A stretch of DNA of 64,000 nucleotides from Telmatactis stephensoni (Eukaryota; Cnidaria; Anthozoa; Actiniaria; Isophelliidae): positions 2,017,501-2,081,500 of the forward strand of contig JALIZF010001940.1 of NCBI GenBank assembly GCA_029948255.1, given 5' to 3'. Positions 34,079 to 46,379 of the stretch are shown here, piece after piece. The number at the start of each line of letters is the position of its first letter. The first letter of the stretch is position 1. Both the position numbers and the translations under genes were made by a program. The notes beneath the pieces were generated by a model, which saw only the letters and a list, made by a program, of their open reading frames with translations, searched no databases and was not told the DNA's origin.

Positions 34079-35560
34079 AAGGGCGCACATTTCGAACGCT
34101 TTGACATGAGCCCGCGCTCTCGAAGTAAAATAACTGCCTTTATCTTTTTGATATTTTTTCTGTCCTTATCCTCTTTGTCTTTTTTTTTAATTCAATATAA
34201 TTGACCCTTCTTTTTATTTCCTTAATCCCTTCGTTATCGAGAGCTAAAGGGTTTTTTTTTTGAAAAAGAAAACTGCTTGGTCGTGGATAACTGGAATTGT
34301 ATAGTTTGTTGTCCATAACGTTTTTTACAATTTCGATTTTAGCTGTCGATATATTTTAAATATTCATCACAAATAACTCTCGACAACTATTCCCGGCTAC
34401 TAGTCTGTGGAGGCTCTATATTCACCGTTCCGCCTAGTGGCCACTCTCTTTAGCCTTCTAAGGATAGATGGCAATGGGCAATTCATATTTATAGTACTTA
34501 AACTTTCAAATATATCACTTGGAGCTCAGAATATGACCTCTGTGTTAATTTATATCACTATATATTTCTATTAATCTTTCTATGTTAAATATAGCATCAG
34601 GCGGAGCTTTTATGTTCTGGGCCATCGACGATTCGATTGAAAATTGTCCGCTTCTACGTGGAGGTACTTACGGATAGGAAAGCGAAGGCTTGTGCCGACT
34701 TCCGATTCAACTACAGTGAGAGTTAATTTAGGACTTTGCGTGGACGAATTAACTCAGCTTTAAAACTGATGAGTTTTGGTGTAGTAAATTGTAGTAATTT
34801 CAACGCAAAAAATGTAAATCATGCCAAGTTTTTTAAATTTCAAGACTAATTGTCAAACGAAACTGACAACGTTTCAAACCTAAGCTAGCTCTCCGTCTAT
34901 ATAAAAGCAAATTGTCCCTGGGTGCCGGAATATCTTCGTATTTAGATCCCCAGGGCAAAGAAAACAACAGAGTTATATCTCGGATACAAGAAACAAACCA
35001 GGGCCTAAATAAAACATCAAATTGTACTGTCAAAATTCATATTAATGGTCATTAATATAAGCTTTTATGAATACCATCTTCTGAGCCTTCTTGTCTTGTT
35101 CTTAGCTTCCTATAGCCTTTACAACAGTCGTCTTTTTATCATATCAACCTATATTCTATATTACTTATCCTCAGGCTTATCGATTTACGAGACTTCAAGA
35201 CAGAATTGCATTTCAAAGTGTTTATATAAACATGTCTGCCTAAGAGTCCAACGCACCAACGAGCTTCGACGCTTGAGATCTTTTTCCCATTTTGAGAGCG
35301 TGTAATAGAGCACGATTTTCAAATGTTAACAAAATTTAAAATCTTTATTTTACAGTGTTTTTCGAGATACCCAGGGCTAGCGTTGTACAAACTTTTGAAA
35401 ATGAACAAACTAGTAAGGAATAGTTGATGCATGTTCCGAATCATGATCCGGAAGAGTCCACCAATTTGAATTTTGGTTGCGCGATCGCTTGCCCCAAGGT
35501 AAAACTCGGATATTGGTCGGTTCTTGCTGTCAAGAATAAATCTTTTATTATACTAAAATT
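34075..35560. other. Intergenic, no gene seen
   Basis: AT-rich. No frame with recognisable domains, splice structure or strong repeats was found. Confidence 0.45.
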
Positions 35561-35650
35561 AAACTAGAAGAGGAAAAAGAACTTGATGACACATTTATCA
35601 ATATTAATATCAATAATAGTAGTGGATAACAATTATTATGTTATGATGAT
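35561..35650 (+). repeat. Dispersed repeat family 9, copy 1
   Basis: GAACTTGATGACACATTTAT through ATATCAATAATAGTAG and AACAATTATTATG aligns to the reverse complement of about 37835-37925, so the two copies are inverted about 2.3 kb apart. Confidence 0.7.
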
Positions 35651-35804
35651 AGTAATTTTATTTAACCCGTAAAACGAAAATTGCTATTTATCTCGTCCCG
35701 ATCAGAATGATCTAACATACACAAAAGAAAAGTGTCTGTCTTTCACAGATGAAGTAAATCAATCAAGTAAAAATAATGATATAGTTTTAAGAGATTTTTT
35801 TCAT

Positions 35805-36175
35805 ATTCAAACATTGAGCAATAAAAAACCGGCACTGATTATACTTCAGAATAAGTGTTGCACAAAGTTTAAGTAATTTCTTACAGAAAGTTTAGGTTGT
35901 TTGTAGTTGGTTTTGGTTGATAAAGGTCGAATTAAAGTGTTAATTCCAAGTGAAAATTTAAATCCAAAATGAGGTTAAAGCCTCCAGTACAGTCGCTCAT
36001 TTGCCATGTATATAATATTCTTTACACTTAGCTTAAAAGTTCAGTGCAAAAAACTTGAATAAAAATGCAGGATAAAAACTCTGTATACGATTCCAAAGAC
36101 AGTTTTAAACAGGCATTATATATTTAGATCCGTTAACTGGAAAAAAACGTGCAAGCAAGAAGGGCTAGTTTTGGC
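35805..36175 (+). repeat. Dispersed repeat family 5, copy 2
   Basis: Same-orientation, diverged copy of 8758-9260, sharing AATAAGTGTTG, GAAAGTTTAGGTTGTTTGTA, GTCGAATTAAAGTGTTAATT and GACAGTTTTAAA. Confidence 0.75.
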
Positions 36176-36270
36176 CACTTTTAGTCGTGTTAACTGTTAT
36201 TACTAGTTCGACATTGAAAAAATCTTCCTAGTCTTAACCAATACTATCATATATAATGACTAAATATTCC

Positions 36271-36870
36271 CGTTGAATAGGTATAAGATTTACCTAATTC
36301 CCGGACTTCTGTTAAATAATTCTGTTTGATATTTTTAATCTTAGGGTAACTTTTTTGACTTTTTTGTTTCATGGATTTAAGATTTAACTCTAAACCTGTG
36401 AAACACGTCAGTACGAGATACTACCTTTCTCTATACTTAGTTCTTTCTTTTTAACTATTACACTTTATTCTTTTATATTAGTTTCACGGATTTAGTTTTG
36501 TATTACTCTAAATCCCGCGTGAAACAGATAAAAGATGCTTTAATATACACTTGTTCCCTCTGTTATCTCCCGTTGAATATAGGTATAAGATTTATATATG
36601 ATATCTATACCCTAATTCCCAGGCTTCTGTTAAATAATTCCGTGATATTTTTAATCTTAGGGTAACTTTTTTGTTTCACGGATTTAAGATTTTACTTTAA
36701 ACCTGTGAAACACGTCAGTACGAGATACTACCTTTCTAGTCTACTCAGTTCTTTCTTTTTAACTATTACACTTTATTCTTTTAGTTTCACGGATTTAGTT
36801 TTGTATTACTCTAAATCCCGCGTGAAACAGCTAAAAGATGCTTCAATACACTTGTTCCCTCTGTTATCTC
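36271..36870 (+). repeat. Tandem duplication, about 300 bp x 2
   Basis: Copies begin CGTTGAATA at 36271 and 36571 and both run to CTTGTTCCCTCTGTTATCTC. They differ by small indels (for example, an extra TATATGATATCTATACC in copy 2). Both contain GTTTCACGGATTTAG arms that can pair internally. Confidence 0.92.
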
Positions 36871-37626
36871 AAGAAAGGTATAGCCGGCTTAGTATATATT
36901 TGTGTCTTATTTCTCCGTTTTCTTTAGTCTCTTTTACTCTAAATTTTGGCTCAAGGACTTGCTTCAGTTAAATTGCTATATACATCATAAAGTGAATTAA
37001 ATTAATCTCGTGTAAAAAAGATGACTAATTAAGCTGGTTGCCAACTTTATTCACGGGCTGAAAAAAAATCTAACTCGTGAACATGGTGAAAAAGGTAAAG
37101 TATATGCTAATATATATTAGTTTTTCCATTCTCCGTTTTCTTTAGTTTATAATATTAACCCTGGTTCTCACTTGCAACGCAAAACAACACAAGATGACGC
37201 AAGCTCCTGTCTTCTTTTGAAAAATTGGCGCCGTAAGCAACGGCAAAAGAACGGAAGCTTTGTTTTTCTTGCGTAATTGGCTTACGTCTTACGTCGTTTT
37301 GGGCCGCTAATGAGAACTAAGCTTTGCTAGCTTATTATAGTGATTATATTTAACCCGTGAAAGAAATATGACTATTTAGTTTGTACTAGTTGATAAAGAA
37401 TAAAAGAAAACAATGGATATAAAGTCTACTTCTAACTATTAGTTCGCCAACTTTTTCACGAATTAGGTAAAACGACTCCGGTCCAACAAAGTCATATAAT
37501 GCTTGAAATGTTTTGTCTAGTGTCTATTCGACTGTTACAAAACGCCGTAAAGATAGTTGCCAATGGCAACGTGGTTTTCTGTGTTTCAGTGATTCTGTTT
37601 ATTTCATCAGAAAATATAGGGTGTGA

Positions 37627-37795
<169 letters not shown>

Positions 37796-37834
37796 ATATT
37801 ACTAGATGTAAACTGTTTCAGGGGTTCAAACAAA

Positions 37835-37925
37835 ATTACCATTATTATCAGTATCATAATAATTGTTATTTTGACTACTATTATTGATATTGATATCAAT
37901 AAATGTGGCATCAAGTTCACTATCT
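37835..37925 (-). repeat. Dispersed repeat family 9, copy 2
   Basis: The reverse complement of this segment matches 35561-35650 (GAACTTGATG.CACATTTAT and AATATCAATAATAGTAGT). Confidence 0.7.
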
Positions 37926-38073
37926 TTTTCCTCTCTGTTGTTTAACAACAAAGCATCTAAATAAATACATAGAAGAACCCGAACAGATTCTTGAAAACTT
38001 GCCATATAGAGTGCAAACACTAAGAACGTACAACATAAATAGTATTAAATAGTGTTAACTTATAATATAGTTA

Positions 38074-38214
38074 GAGTGATTTCAAAAAACCCGTGAAACA
38101 AAAACTAATAGCTAGTGTGTAATAGTTTAATAAAAACAAAAGAAAACAATAGAAATAAGGTCTAACAGTGTCTATTAGTCTAAAAACTATTTCACGGTTT
38201 TTTTGAAATCACTC
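38074..38214. mobile_element. TA-flanked MITE family 7, intact copy
   Basis: A 141-bp element with inverted ends GAGTGATTTCAAAAAACCCG and its complement, TA on each side (38072-38073 and 38215-38216). The interior has (T)TAATAG-rich phrases and AAAACAAAAGAAAACAATAG. It is the best reference copy for 18191-18484 and a relative of 62736-62880. Confidence 0.92.
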
Positions 38215-38216
38215 TA

Positions 38217-40500
38217 TACTAATTCTTTTGTTTTCTATTGTTTAATTAGTGCTATTTGGTACTAAATAGTGCAAAGTATTGCACACTTTTAGTATTTGTA
38301 CTCTAGAATATTATTTTCATAGTTCTCTATTTTTAGCAAGAAGTGTCCAGATAATTCTTTCTTGTTTACTCCAACTTCTCTTCGTTTATAACTAAAAAAG
38401 GTATAAATATATACATATTTCAAAACCAGAATATCATCTGTTAAAAATCGGATTCTCACAAGTTCAAGAACCGTCTAGAGCCTCTTCGCTTATGAAACTT
38501 CTTGAAGAGCTTGCAAACGGAACGAGCCAAGTGGCCAAGTGCAATGGAGCAAATCTCCGTTATAACTCTTAGTCTTCTAATAATAGATCTATCTGCATTT
38601 TCAATTTTTCATTTCTGAGCTTAAAATGACCTAAAACATAATGGCCGTAGCTTTTTAACGATAGGAAGAAATTAAATTCAAAGTTACAAAAAATTGTTTT
38701 TGAGATTTTAAGTTCAAAAAATTTGCCGTGGGAACTGATTTTGGGGTTGCGCAAGAATTACTTTCAGGGGCAAATATACATCGCTTACGGCCACAAAAAT
38801 GTTCAACGAAGTCAGAAAAAAATCATGCAATAAAATAACTTCCTTTTTTCTTCAAAAATGACACTTTCAAAATGCTAAAGCTTCAGAATCTAAAATAAAT
38901 TGTTTGGGTTTTGAACTTACTATGCTCACTAACTTTTAGTTACGGTTGCATTCATTGTTTATCATCGAGAAAGAAGCTCAGTTATCAAATTAAGTAAAAG
39001 ATAAACTTCGACGAAGCAGTAATTTTCTCACGCGATTAATTGAAGCTCTCAAGCATTAAATTATAAAGTCTAGCTGACGGATTTTTGTGGCTATGACGTG
39101 TTTACTAGGATAGCAACGAGCTTGAAGCTACAGCAGTTGATAGTACTAAAGCTACAAAGGCAGGCAAATCACGAATGAGAAAAATTGGAAAAGTTTATGC
39201 CACGCCACTCAAAAAAAATTTAGCGTATCTTTGTACGTAGGTGTCATATTGAACACTAAATTGCTTGCTTCGTCCACGTTACATTTTTAATTTCCAAGCT
39301 TTCGGCTCGTAGAGCCATCATCAGAGAATAGCGTAACAACCGACTCTTCAACGATACACCATTTGCACATGCACGAGATGTTACAAATTGAAAATTATAC
39401 AAAATATGCCTATCACGAGCAGGATCGGCTGAGTAACTATCATGCAAGAAGAAAATAATAGAACGTTTCAACCTACGCCGGTGAAAAGTAAAAAATAAAC
39501 AATCAAGTTATAGTTGCACGTACGTTTTTTTTTTCCAGTCGTTCAAGAACTGAACTACCTACAAATGAGGGGAAACTAGTTTTCGATATTTCAAAATATA
39601 CAATATTTTTCAAATGCTTTTAGAAAAATAAAAATACGTTCGATGTACGAACGTTGATCAGCACACGGGTTTGCCCTCCGGCGAAAAAATAAGTAGAAAC
39701 TCTCAACCTAAGAGCTAAATTAAAGATAAACTCCAGTCAAGCAGCTATTTTCTCACGATAATTTGATCTTTTCAAGTATCACAAAGTCTTATTTACTTAT
39801 TTTTGAATTTATATATTTTGCGCGTTGTAAAATATAGTTTATAGTACATTGTAAGCCCACGATTTGAGCTCCTTCTCCAAATCTCCAAACAGTCAACTCC
39901 GAGCCGATTTTCAGGGCTTGGAATTGTAATTTTTCAACAATTATACTTGCAGTTCTTTTTTGCCCTGCGGGTAAAACTCTTAAAACAAGAGGCAAAAGTG
40001 GTAAGCTGTACTGGTCCAGTAATTTTTCTCACGATGAATCGAGCTTCTAGACCATTAAATAAAGTTTATTTTTAAGAATTTTAGAAATTTCCCACGATAA
40101 ATTTAACTTCTGAAGCATTAAATTAGTTGGTTTTACACGTTTTAGAATTGTTACTTTTGCCACTTTTCCCAATTACAAACTGAGCCCACATTTGCAAGAC
40201 CAAGTTCGTTGAGAAGTTAGCGAAAAATTATACAGTAACTGATATAACAGTGTATATAAATGCATTTTCTAGGATTATACGGGGCAAAACAAAACATTGC
40301 AACGACATGCAACCCCAGTTCATTTTCAAATATTGATTCTAGAAAGCTTTTATTAGAGTTTGTAATAATTTTTGCAGAGAAGAAAACCTCATTGAGGTTT
40401 GTGGTAACCCAAAGACGCCGGTCTAGTATTGCTAATACGAACAGAGAAGCAAAATCCCTCTCGAAATCCTACTCAAGCGTATAAAAGCATACAAAATTAA
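38217..40500. other. Intergenic upstream of the unknown gene
   Basis: No coding gene is recognised. It includes the minus-strand stem-loop at 39300-39324 and several AT-rich featureless small frames. Repeated phrases such as TTTTCTCACGAT and GAAGCTTCTAAAGCATTAAA suggest decayed repeats at 38990-40130. Confidence 0.4.
39300..39324 (-). repeat. Stem-loop with hammerhead-like core (site a)
   Basis: Minus strand CTGATGA, T, 5-bp stem GGCTC/GAGCC with a TAC loop, then GAAAGCTTGG. Same architecture and same GAAAGCTTGG tail as the site at 3040-3065. Confidence 0.55.
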
Positions 40501-40514
40501 GAGCAAGGTCTACT

Positions 40515-40566
40515 CCATAAATGGTAACGTATGACAGTTTATGGGCTTATTTCGGAAGTATAAATA
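40515..40566 (+). promoter_or_regulatory. CArG box + ETS core + TATA box promoter
   Basis: CCATAAATGG at 40515-40524 is a perfect CC(A/T)6GG serum response element. CGGAAGT at 40553-40559 contains a GGAA ETS core, and TATAAATA lies at 40559-40566. Transcription would start near 40590. This arrangement is that of SRF/ternary-complex-factor-driven immediate-early promoters. No data here test it. Confidence 0.7.
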
Positions 40567-41000
40567 CAGTTAAATTCAGTCTGTGTAACCCAGAAGCCAG
40601 TCAAGTCACTGACAAGTGAACTGCAAGACAAACTTCAGAAGAGACACTTTACATTCGGAGTAAAGAAGCTCATATAAAACGTAAGTGATTCTTAGTTTTA
40701 AGTTTTTGAAGTTGCTGTAATGGATTTATGTTTATTTATTGTTTTATTTTGCTTCTAGACGCGACAACTGATTTTGAAGTAGAGCGTTTGTGACGAAAGT
40801 TTTTTGTATCCGACAGCAAACAGGAAAGCCAAACGTTTTTGAAGGTAAACTAATTGAACAAACTTGTAAAAATTACAAATTTTACTTCCAATTTGTTGAG
40901 CAAGGGTGTAGTGAGAGTTATAAAATCAATTTATATAAAATTAAAACGAGTTAATCTTATTCGGTATCTTGAATCCACAGAAATAAGTTTTTGAAGAATC

Positions 41001-41684
41001 ATGCCTCGCAAGCAGCCACGTCAACCTTCAAGAAAACGACTATGGTTCAATGTTGTCGAGTTTGATAAAGAAACAGGCCGTCCCTTATGGCGAAACAAGA
41101 AAACAAAGCTCGAAGATAAAATTCCTCCATGTATGATAGATCCGAGCTTTACAGCAATGCTGGACAAGCTAAGAAAAGAAACAGAAATGGCCCTAAACAT
41201 GAATTCACCAACTGCAGCAGATTCAATGCCTTGCTCGATGGTTTGGCGTAATAACAAGAACGCCTACAAACCAAACGAACCTCCAAAAATGTCTCAACAG
41301 CAGCAATTTTACAGAAACAGCAACGTAGGACCAAGCTACGAGACTACTGACAGAAACAGCCCAAAACTAGTGATGCAATTCCAACACTTCTCACCACTAA
41401 CAACCAACTTAGATGAAACCCAACAGAAAAAGCAAATCCACGATTTTCTGAAGATGAAACCAATGCAGTTTCATAATCAGTTTCCTGAAGAACACAAGAT
41501 GCCAAACAGAGGCTGTTTCACTAACAACGTCAGCGAAGCGTATGTTCCTGATACTGACATTTTGTCGAATGATTGGGACAACACAGTGCGTCTACATCAT
41601 ATGGACTTTGATTCCAAAAGCTGTATGTACGACAATAGTTGCGACTTCAACTCAGACCAAAAAGTTCCTCTTGCGATATTCTAA
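41001..41684 (+). CDS. Unrecognised 227-residue protein; immediate-early-like gene layout
   Basis: I do not recognise this protein. The coding part is one exon, preceded by a 5'UTR with two short introns: 40681-40758 (GTAAGT ... TTCTAG) and 40845-40980 (GTAAAC ... CCACAG). The spliced leader has no upstream ATG, and the start ATG has A at -3. The protein begins with a basic cluster (about residues 3-13: RKQPRQPSRKR), a possible nuclear signal. It continues with an LWFNVVEFD segment and TGRPLWRNKK. The middle is hydrophilic and rich in Asn, Gln and Met; the end is acidic and Asp/Asn-rich. There are no membrane segments and no signal peptide. A compact promoter with CArG, ETS core and TATA and a long AT-rich 3'UTR with Pumilio-type elements suggest a rapidly induced, short-lived message encoding a regulatory factor; that role is inference. 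Confidence 0.78.
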   Translation: MPRKQPRQPSRKRLWFNVVEFDKETGRPLWRNKKTKLEDKIPPCMIDPSFTAMLDKLRKETEMALNMNSPTAADSMPCSMVWRNNKNAYKPNEPPKMSQQQQFYRNSNVGPSYETTDRNSPKLVMQFQHFSPLTTNLDETQQKKQIHDFLKMKPMQFHNQFPEEHKMPNRGCFTNNVSEAYVPDTDILSNDWDNTVRLHHMDFDSKSCMYDNSCDFNSDQKVPLAIF

Positions 41685-41841
41685 ACAAGTTCAAGCGAAA
41701 GACCATGAGACTGAATTAGCTGACTTGAAACTATCCTAGCATCTGAACTGTTAATATTCCCAAATGATAATGTTTTCACGATATACATTTTTTTGGTGAC
41801 GACACAAAATTCTTGCTATAATAACTTTAAATTTTATACTT

Positions 41842-42297
41842 TGTACATAGTAGTTTTTGCATGTTTTTAATTTGTAACTTTCGTGGGAAAAAAGACAGAA
41901 ACTATATTGACTTAAAGTTATATTAGTCATACGATTTTGAATTCAAAAAGCTCACAATTTTATATTAAAAACTGAGCAAAAATTGGACGAAATATAGATT
42001 CTATATTCTACTCGATCTTGAAACTAAGCCAATATGACGAAAAACGTTGAAATTTTTTAGTAATAATTTAATCGTTCACAAAATTATAGATATTTTGTAA
42101 ATAATTTGTAAATAGATCAGTAAACTTTTAGATTTTCACATACTAACAATTAATATCAACTTAATAGTGTACATATTTAGATAAGTTATATATTCAGCAA
42201 CACCTTTGCTAATATATATTAACTGACGAAATCAGTATAAGTCCACGATTTAGATTTTATAAGTTTCTTCATTACTACAATACTTAGACTGTAAATA
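41842..42297 (+). promoter_or_regulatory. Cluster of five Pumilio-type elements in the 3'UTR
   Basis: TGTANATA occurs at 41842-41849, 42096-42103, 42107-42114, 42168-42175 and 42290-42297, all in the sense strand of the unknown gene. PUF proteins bind UGUANAUA in mRNA 3'UTRs and usually promote decay or repress translation. The first AATAAA I see downstream is at 42755-42760, so all five could lie in the transcript. Confidence 0.6.
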
Positions 42298-44455
42298 TAT
42301 TAGTACTTTTGGAAACTTCTTTTTGTTAAAGTTAACAACAATGAAAAAATGACATGGAAATGGTAGAAATTGTTGAAAATATCATCAAGAATTAATTAAA
42401 ACTGAGTTGTCCAAAAGTTTGAAAAGTTTTAATTGTCATTAAAATAGTTTAAGATGTAATTTAAATGAAACACGCTTGAACTGGTTTTATTGCTTCCTTG
42501 CTTCTTTCATTTTTTCTCCATCTCGTTTTTATCAATTCTTGAAATATCACCACCCTCTAGTTTAAGCGTGCTTTTTATATCTCTTAATCTTTTAAGTTTT
42601 TTTTTTTTTCTCGTATATTCACGAACGCTTTGAGCCTCGATCGCCTTGTGTCATTAATAAGATAAATATCACTTATAAGATGGACAGAAGATCAAAGCTT
42701 ATGACAAATAGACGAGACTACCTCTACTGACCAACCATGCACCATTTGTTGAAAAATAAAAATTACACGGTGAATACGTTGTTTCATAGCAAAAAGATGC
42801 AAAAGATAATAAAAAGAAAGTGTCACTAAAGAAAAGAGAAATATACCAGTACATTAGAATATATGGTACCAATAGTCTTTTTGTCGTTTTGCTTAGATAT
42901 CAATGGAACCATTCAAGCTTGAAACCACAGGGACAAAAGACTTTGAGAAGCGCGTACGAACCCGTTTTAGCAAATTTAAGATATATATAGCATCAAAAAT
43001 TACAGTTAATATTTCTAATGACTTTCCTAAAGCATCTAGCTGTACATAAACGTGCCCTTTTTTAATACACTGTACGAGCAATTCTAATTCGTGACTGATT
43101 GCTAAAACCTCCATTGTTGTAAATCCACGTACGAAATAAGATCACAAAAGAATCATTTTTATAATAAGGTGGACAATAGGTTAAATTGGCAAGACTTTTA
43201 GATGGCTATTAACTTTAATTGCACTAAGTCTAGTCTTCACGAAAAACGCACGAACAAACGCAAGTATATACTGTTAGAGCTTTTTTCGTTGAGAAGAAAA
43301 GAAAAGAATTAAAGGAAAGGAAAGCCAAAAGGAAAGAAAGGAAAAGAAAGGAAAGGAGGAGACGGAAAGGAAAGGAAAGGAAAAGAAAGACGAAAAGAAA
43401 GACAAAAGGAAAGGAAAGACAAAAGGAAATGAAAAGAAAGAAAAAGAAAGGAAAAGAAAGCCGAAATGAAAGAAAAGAAAAGAAAAGAAAAGAAAAGAAA
43501 AGAAAAGAAAAGAAAAGAAAAGAAGACTCAACAAGAGACTCAACAAAAGACTCAACAAAAGTGCAAGCGCAAGTAACATGATTTATAGCGACAGCTCATT
43601 TAGTTACGTTGAGCGAGTTATACATGCAGAAGCAAAATCCCAGTGAAGCGGATTTAGTTCGAGATGTTTGAAGGCCGTTGCTTTGCGTTTTTTTCATAAA
43701 TCCTTTCAATGGATGGTACATGATTTATAATTGTATGTTTAGTTAGACTGAACTTGTTGCACTGAGAAGAAAAAAGAAAAAAGAAATCTCGACAGAACCC
43801 CAAACAAAAACGCGACGCGAGGGCAAGAAGGCTCGACAGAAGTAAAAGCAACGACGCGACGCGAGGGCAAGATTGAAGTACAAGCAATGACATGACAACG
43901 ACGCTATAGTGCAATTAACTACAATCGATTGATAGAACAGCTAGCCATTTTGCATGTTATGATCGGCGCGCGCACAAGCGAAGCGAAGTTTCCAATTACT
44001 CGCCAGTGGGTATATTTCGATTGCTTTCCTCCCTACAGGTAAACTGACTCTAGATAATTCATTCTGGTTTAGAGTTGTGCTCGTCCAAGGTTATACAAAG
44101 ACCCTGATTACTACCTTCTGTCTTTGTAAGCTCCGAGTTCCGCCCAGTTAAGCGTCCCAAAGTGATGTATTGTAAACGATGATTAGCGATAATTATCACC
44201 TATAATCTATGCTTGATTGACGTCGTGTCATTGGAAACTGCCAAGCACTCCAACATTTCTTATCTACACAAATTAAACATTATAAACTACTGACGCGTGA
44301 GCCAGCAGTCATCAAACAAGTGCTATCTTTCATATCACTAGAAATCAGACTACACAAATTATAAGAACAAACTTCTGGTCGCATCTGAGAAACGCATGTC
44401 ATGACAAAATGTGGACGAATCTGCGCGTAAAAAATCGCCATTTTTGTCGCGCATT
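42298..44455. other. Intergenic / distal 3' region, with purine repeats
   Basis: Possible AATAAA at 42755. A purine-rich (GAAAG)/(AAGAA)n microsatellite lies at 43286-43522. No gene recognised. Confidence 0.5.
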
Positions 44456-44690
44456 GTCTCAATACAGAGTTTGATCAGTGCATAAGAGTTCAAATGGGGT
44501 TTCATGAGGGTAGTTGTTGAGGGGAGCTGGTTGCTTATTAGAATGTCTCAATACAGAGTTTGAGTGCATAAGTGTTCAAATGGGGTTTCATGAGGGTAGT
44601 TGTTGAGGGGAGCTGGTTGCTTATTAGAATGTCTCAATACAGAATTTGAATGCATAAAAGTTCAAATGGGGTTTCATGAGGGTAAAATAA
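44456..44690 (+). repeat. Tandem repeat, about 87 bp x 2.7
   Basis: GTCTCAATACAGA starts at 44456, 44545 and 44631, followed each time by TTCAAATGGGGTTTCATGAG. The first two copies also share GTTGAGGGGAGCTGGTTGC. Confidence 0.95.
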
Positions 44691-45187
44691 AGCAAGCATG
44701 ATCTGCCATGAAAACTAAATCTTCCAGTAACTATATAATTCTCAAAGACTATTTTCGATGTGGTCTATTTTTGCGTCAATTTACGGATAAGTTTATAAGT
44801 ACTCTAAAGCTTTTGCAATCCTACCACTTCTGACAGTGAATGCGGGTACGTCATAGCGGCTCTCAAGAAACTAATCAGCCCTAATCCGGCTTACGAAACT
44901 GGTTGTTCGTGATCAAAATTTCAAAAACTAAAACAATTTATTGCTAAATCTAAATGATTTGTCTGCATCGTCATGGATTATTAAACGTTATTATCAAACT
45001 CACGTACTTAAAGTAACCAATCATCCATTACTAGCAGCTTAATTAATTGATATTTAATTGTAGATATTGGCTTTTGTACTATGGATGAGGTTTTGATAAA
45101 ATCTTATTACTAGTCACGTCTAGGAATTCTAATACACGGAGTCATTTCAGTAAAGAGAACGATAACTAGAAAGAGAACTAGCCTCTT

Positions 45188-45319
45188 CCGCAGAAAACAC
45201 TCGTAATTTCGGGATTTGGGGATTCCTGTGCTGCAAAGTCTCCACCCTCGGCTCAGCCCTCGCTCGGTCTTCGTCAACACAGGAATCTCAAAATTTCGCG
45301 ACGAGTGTTGTTTTCGGAG
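45188..45319. mobile_element. Small MITE
   Basis: AAAACACTCGTAATTTCGGG and GATTCCTGTGCTG at the left are inverted at the right as CAACACAGGAATCTCAAAAT then CGACGAGTGTTGTTTT. No coding function. Confidence 0.7.
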
Positions 45320-45535
45320 AAAGCGAAGAAGAACAAGGGAAGAGCGAGAAGAACACGAAAAACAAGAAGTCGCTTACGGACGGTGTTCCACTGTTTTTCA
45401 TTCTTTTTTCCCAAGCAAAAAAAAAAAAAATAAAAAATGATTCAGAAAAAAAAAAATTAAAAAAAATTATTCAGAAAAAAAGGAAAAAGGGAAATTAATT
45501 CAATGAATTTGAAACATGGAAAAAAAAAGTCTACC

Positions 45536-45608
45536 TGGTCCGTATGGGGCTCGAACCCATGACCTTAGCGTTATTAGCACCACGCTCTGCCGACTGAGCT
45601 AACGGACC
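45536..45608 (-). tRNA. tRNA-Ile (anticodon AAT)
   Basis: The 73-base cloverleaf on the minus strand starts GGTCCGT and ends ACGGACC plus discriminator A. It has a D arm GCTC/GAGC, anticodon loop CTAATAA giving anticodon AAT, and a T arm with TTCGAGC loop. A and B boxes are intact and a run of nine T follows on the minus strand as a pol III terminator. It differs by one T-loop base from the copy at 54481. Confidence 0.97.
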
Positions 45609-46034
45609 ACGTGACAGTAATAAAGGTCATAAAAATATTATATAAACAGAACATGTGGAGAAAATGAACTATATAAAAGTCCACCTGCAAATTTTGAATA
45701 ACGGCTTAAAATATAATGAAATAAAATAAACAACAAAAGGAGAAGGGAGGGGAGGGAAGGGGGCTTACTTGAACCTAGAACCAAAATTGACCTTAGCACA
45801 ATGAATAGTTTATGATCACCAAGCGATGTATGGCGTGAAATTAAATTAAGACATATTTAACGTTAAAACAAGTCAAGAGTAATGAAATATTTATCTATTT
45901 AGGTACCAAATGAAGCCAATACAAGCTGTAAAGGCGCTTTTATATAACAAATGGATTTTTATTTGGCCAAATTTTCTCATTCACACAGGCAAAAAATAAT
46001 TAAAAACGAATAATAAAAAATAATTAAAAAAGGG

Positions 46035-46139
46035 AAGGAAGAAAGAAAAAGAAAAGAAGGGAAGAGAAGAGAAGAGAAGAGAAGAGAAGAGAAGAGAAGA
46101 GAAGAGAAGAGAAGAGAAGAGAAGAGAAGAGAAGAGAAA
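46035..46139. repeat. Microsatellite (GAGAA)n
   Basis: About 17 pentanucleotide units; the FSSLLFSSLL frame is an artefact. Confidence 0.97.
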
Positions 46140-46379
46140 TTACCAAAAAAAAAAAAAAAATTTCTTCTAAGAATTAACCACACTAACTCTTCCACTCTTC
46201 CACACGTCTATTGATTTTTTTCCTGTTCGGTAAAGCTAAAACCCAGAAGTAGCAGTGACGAATCGTCCGCAGGATTTTTGTCTTCGTTTCCAATATTTTT
46301 TTCTCCTTTTGAGTACCAGATAATTAATAGTTTCTGATAAGACAAATATTCTTGGGACTAAATAAATGAACTGTGCATT

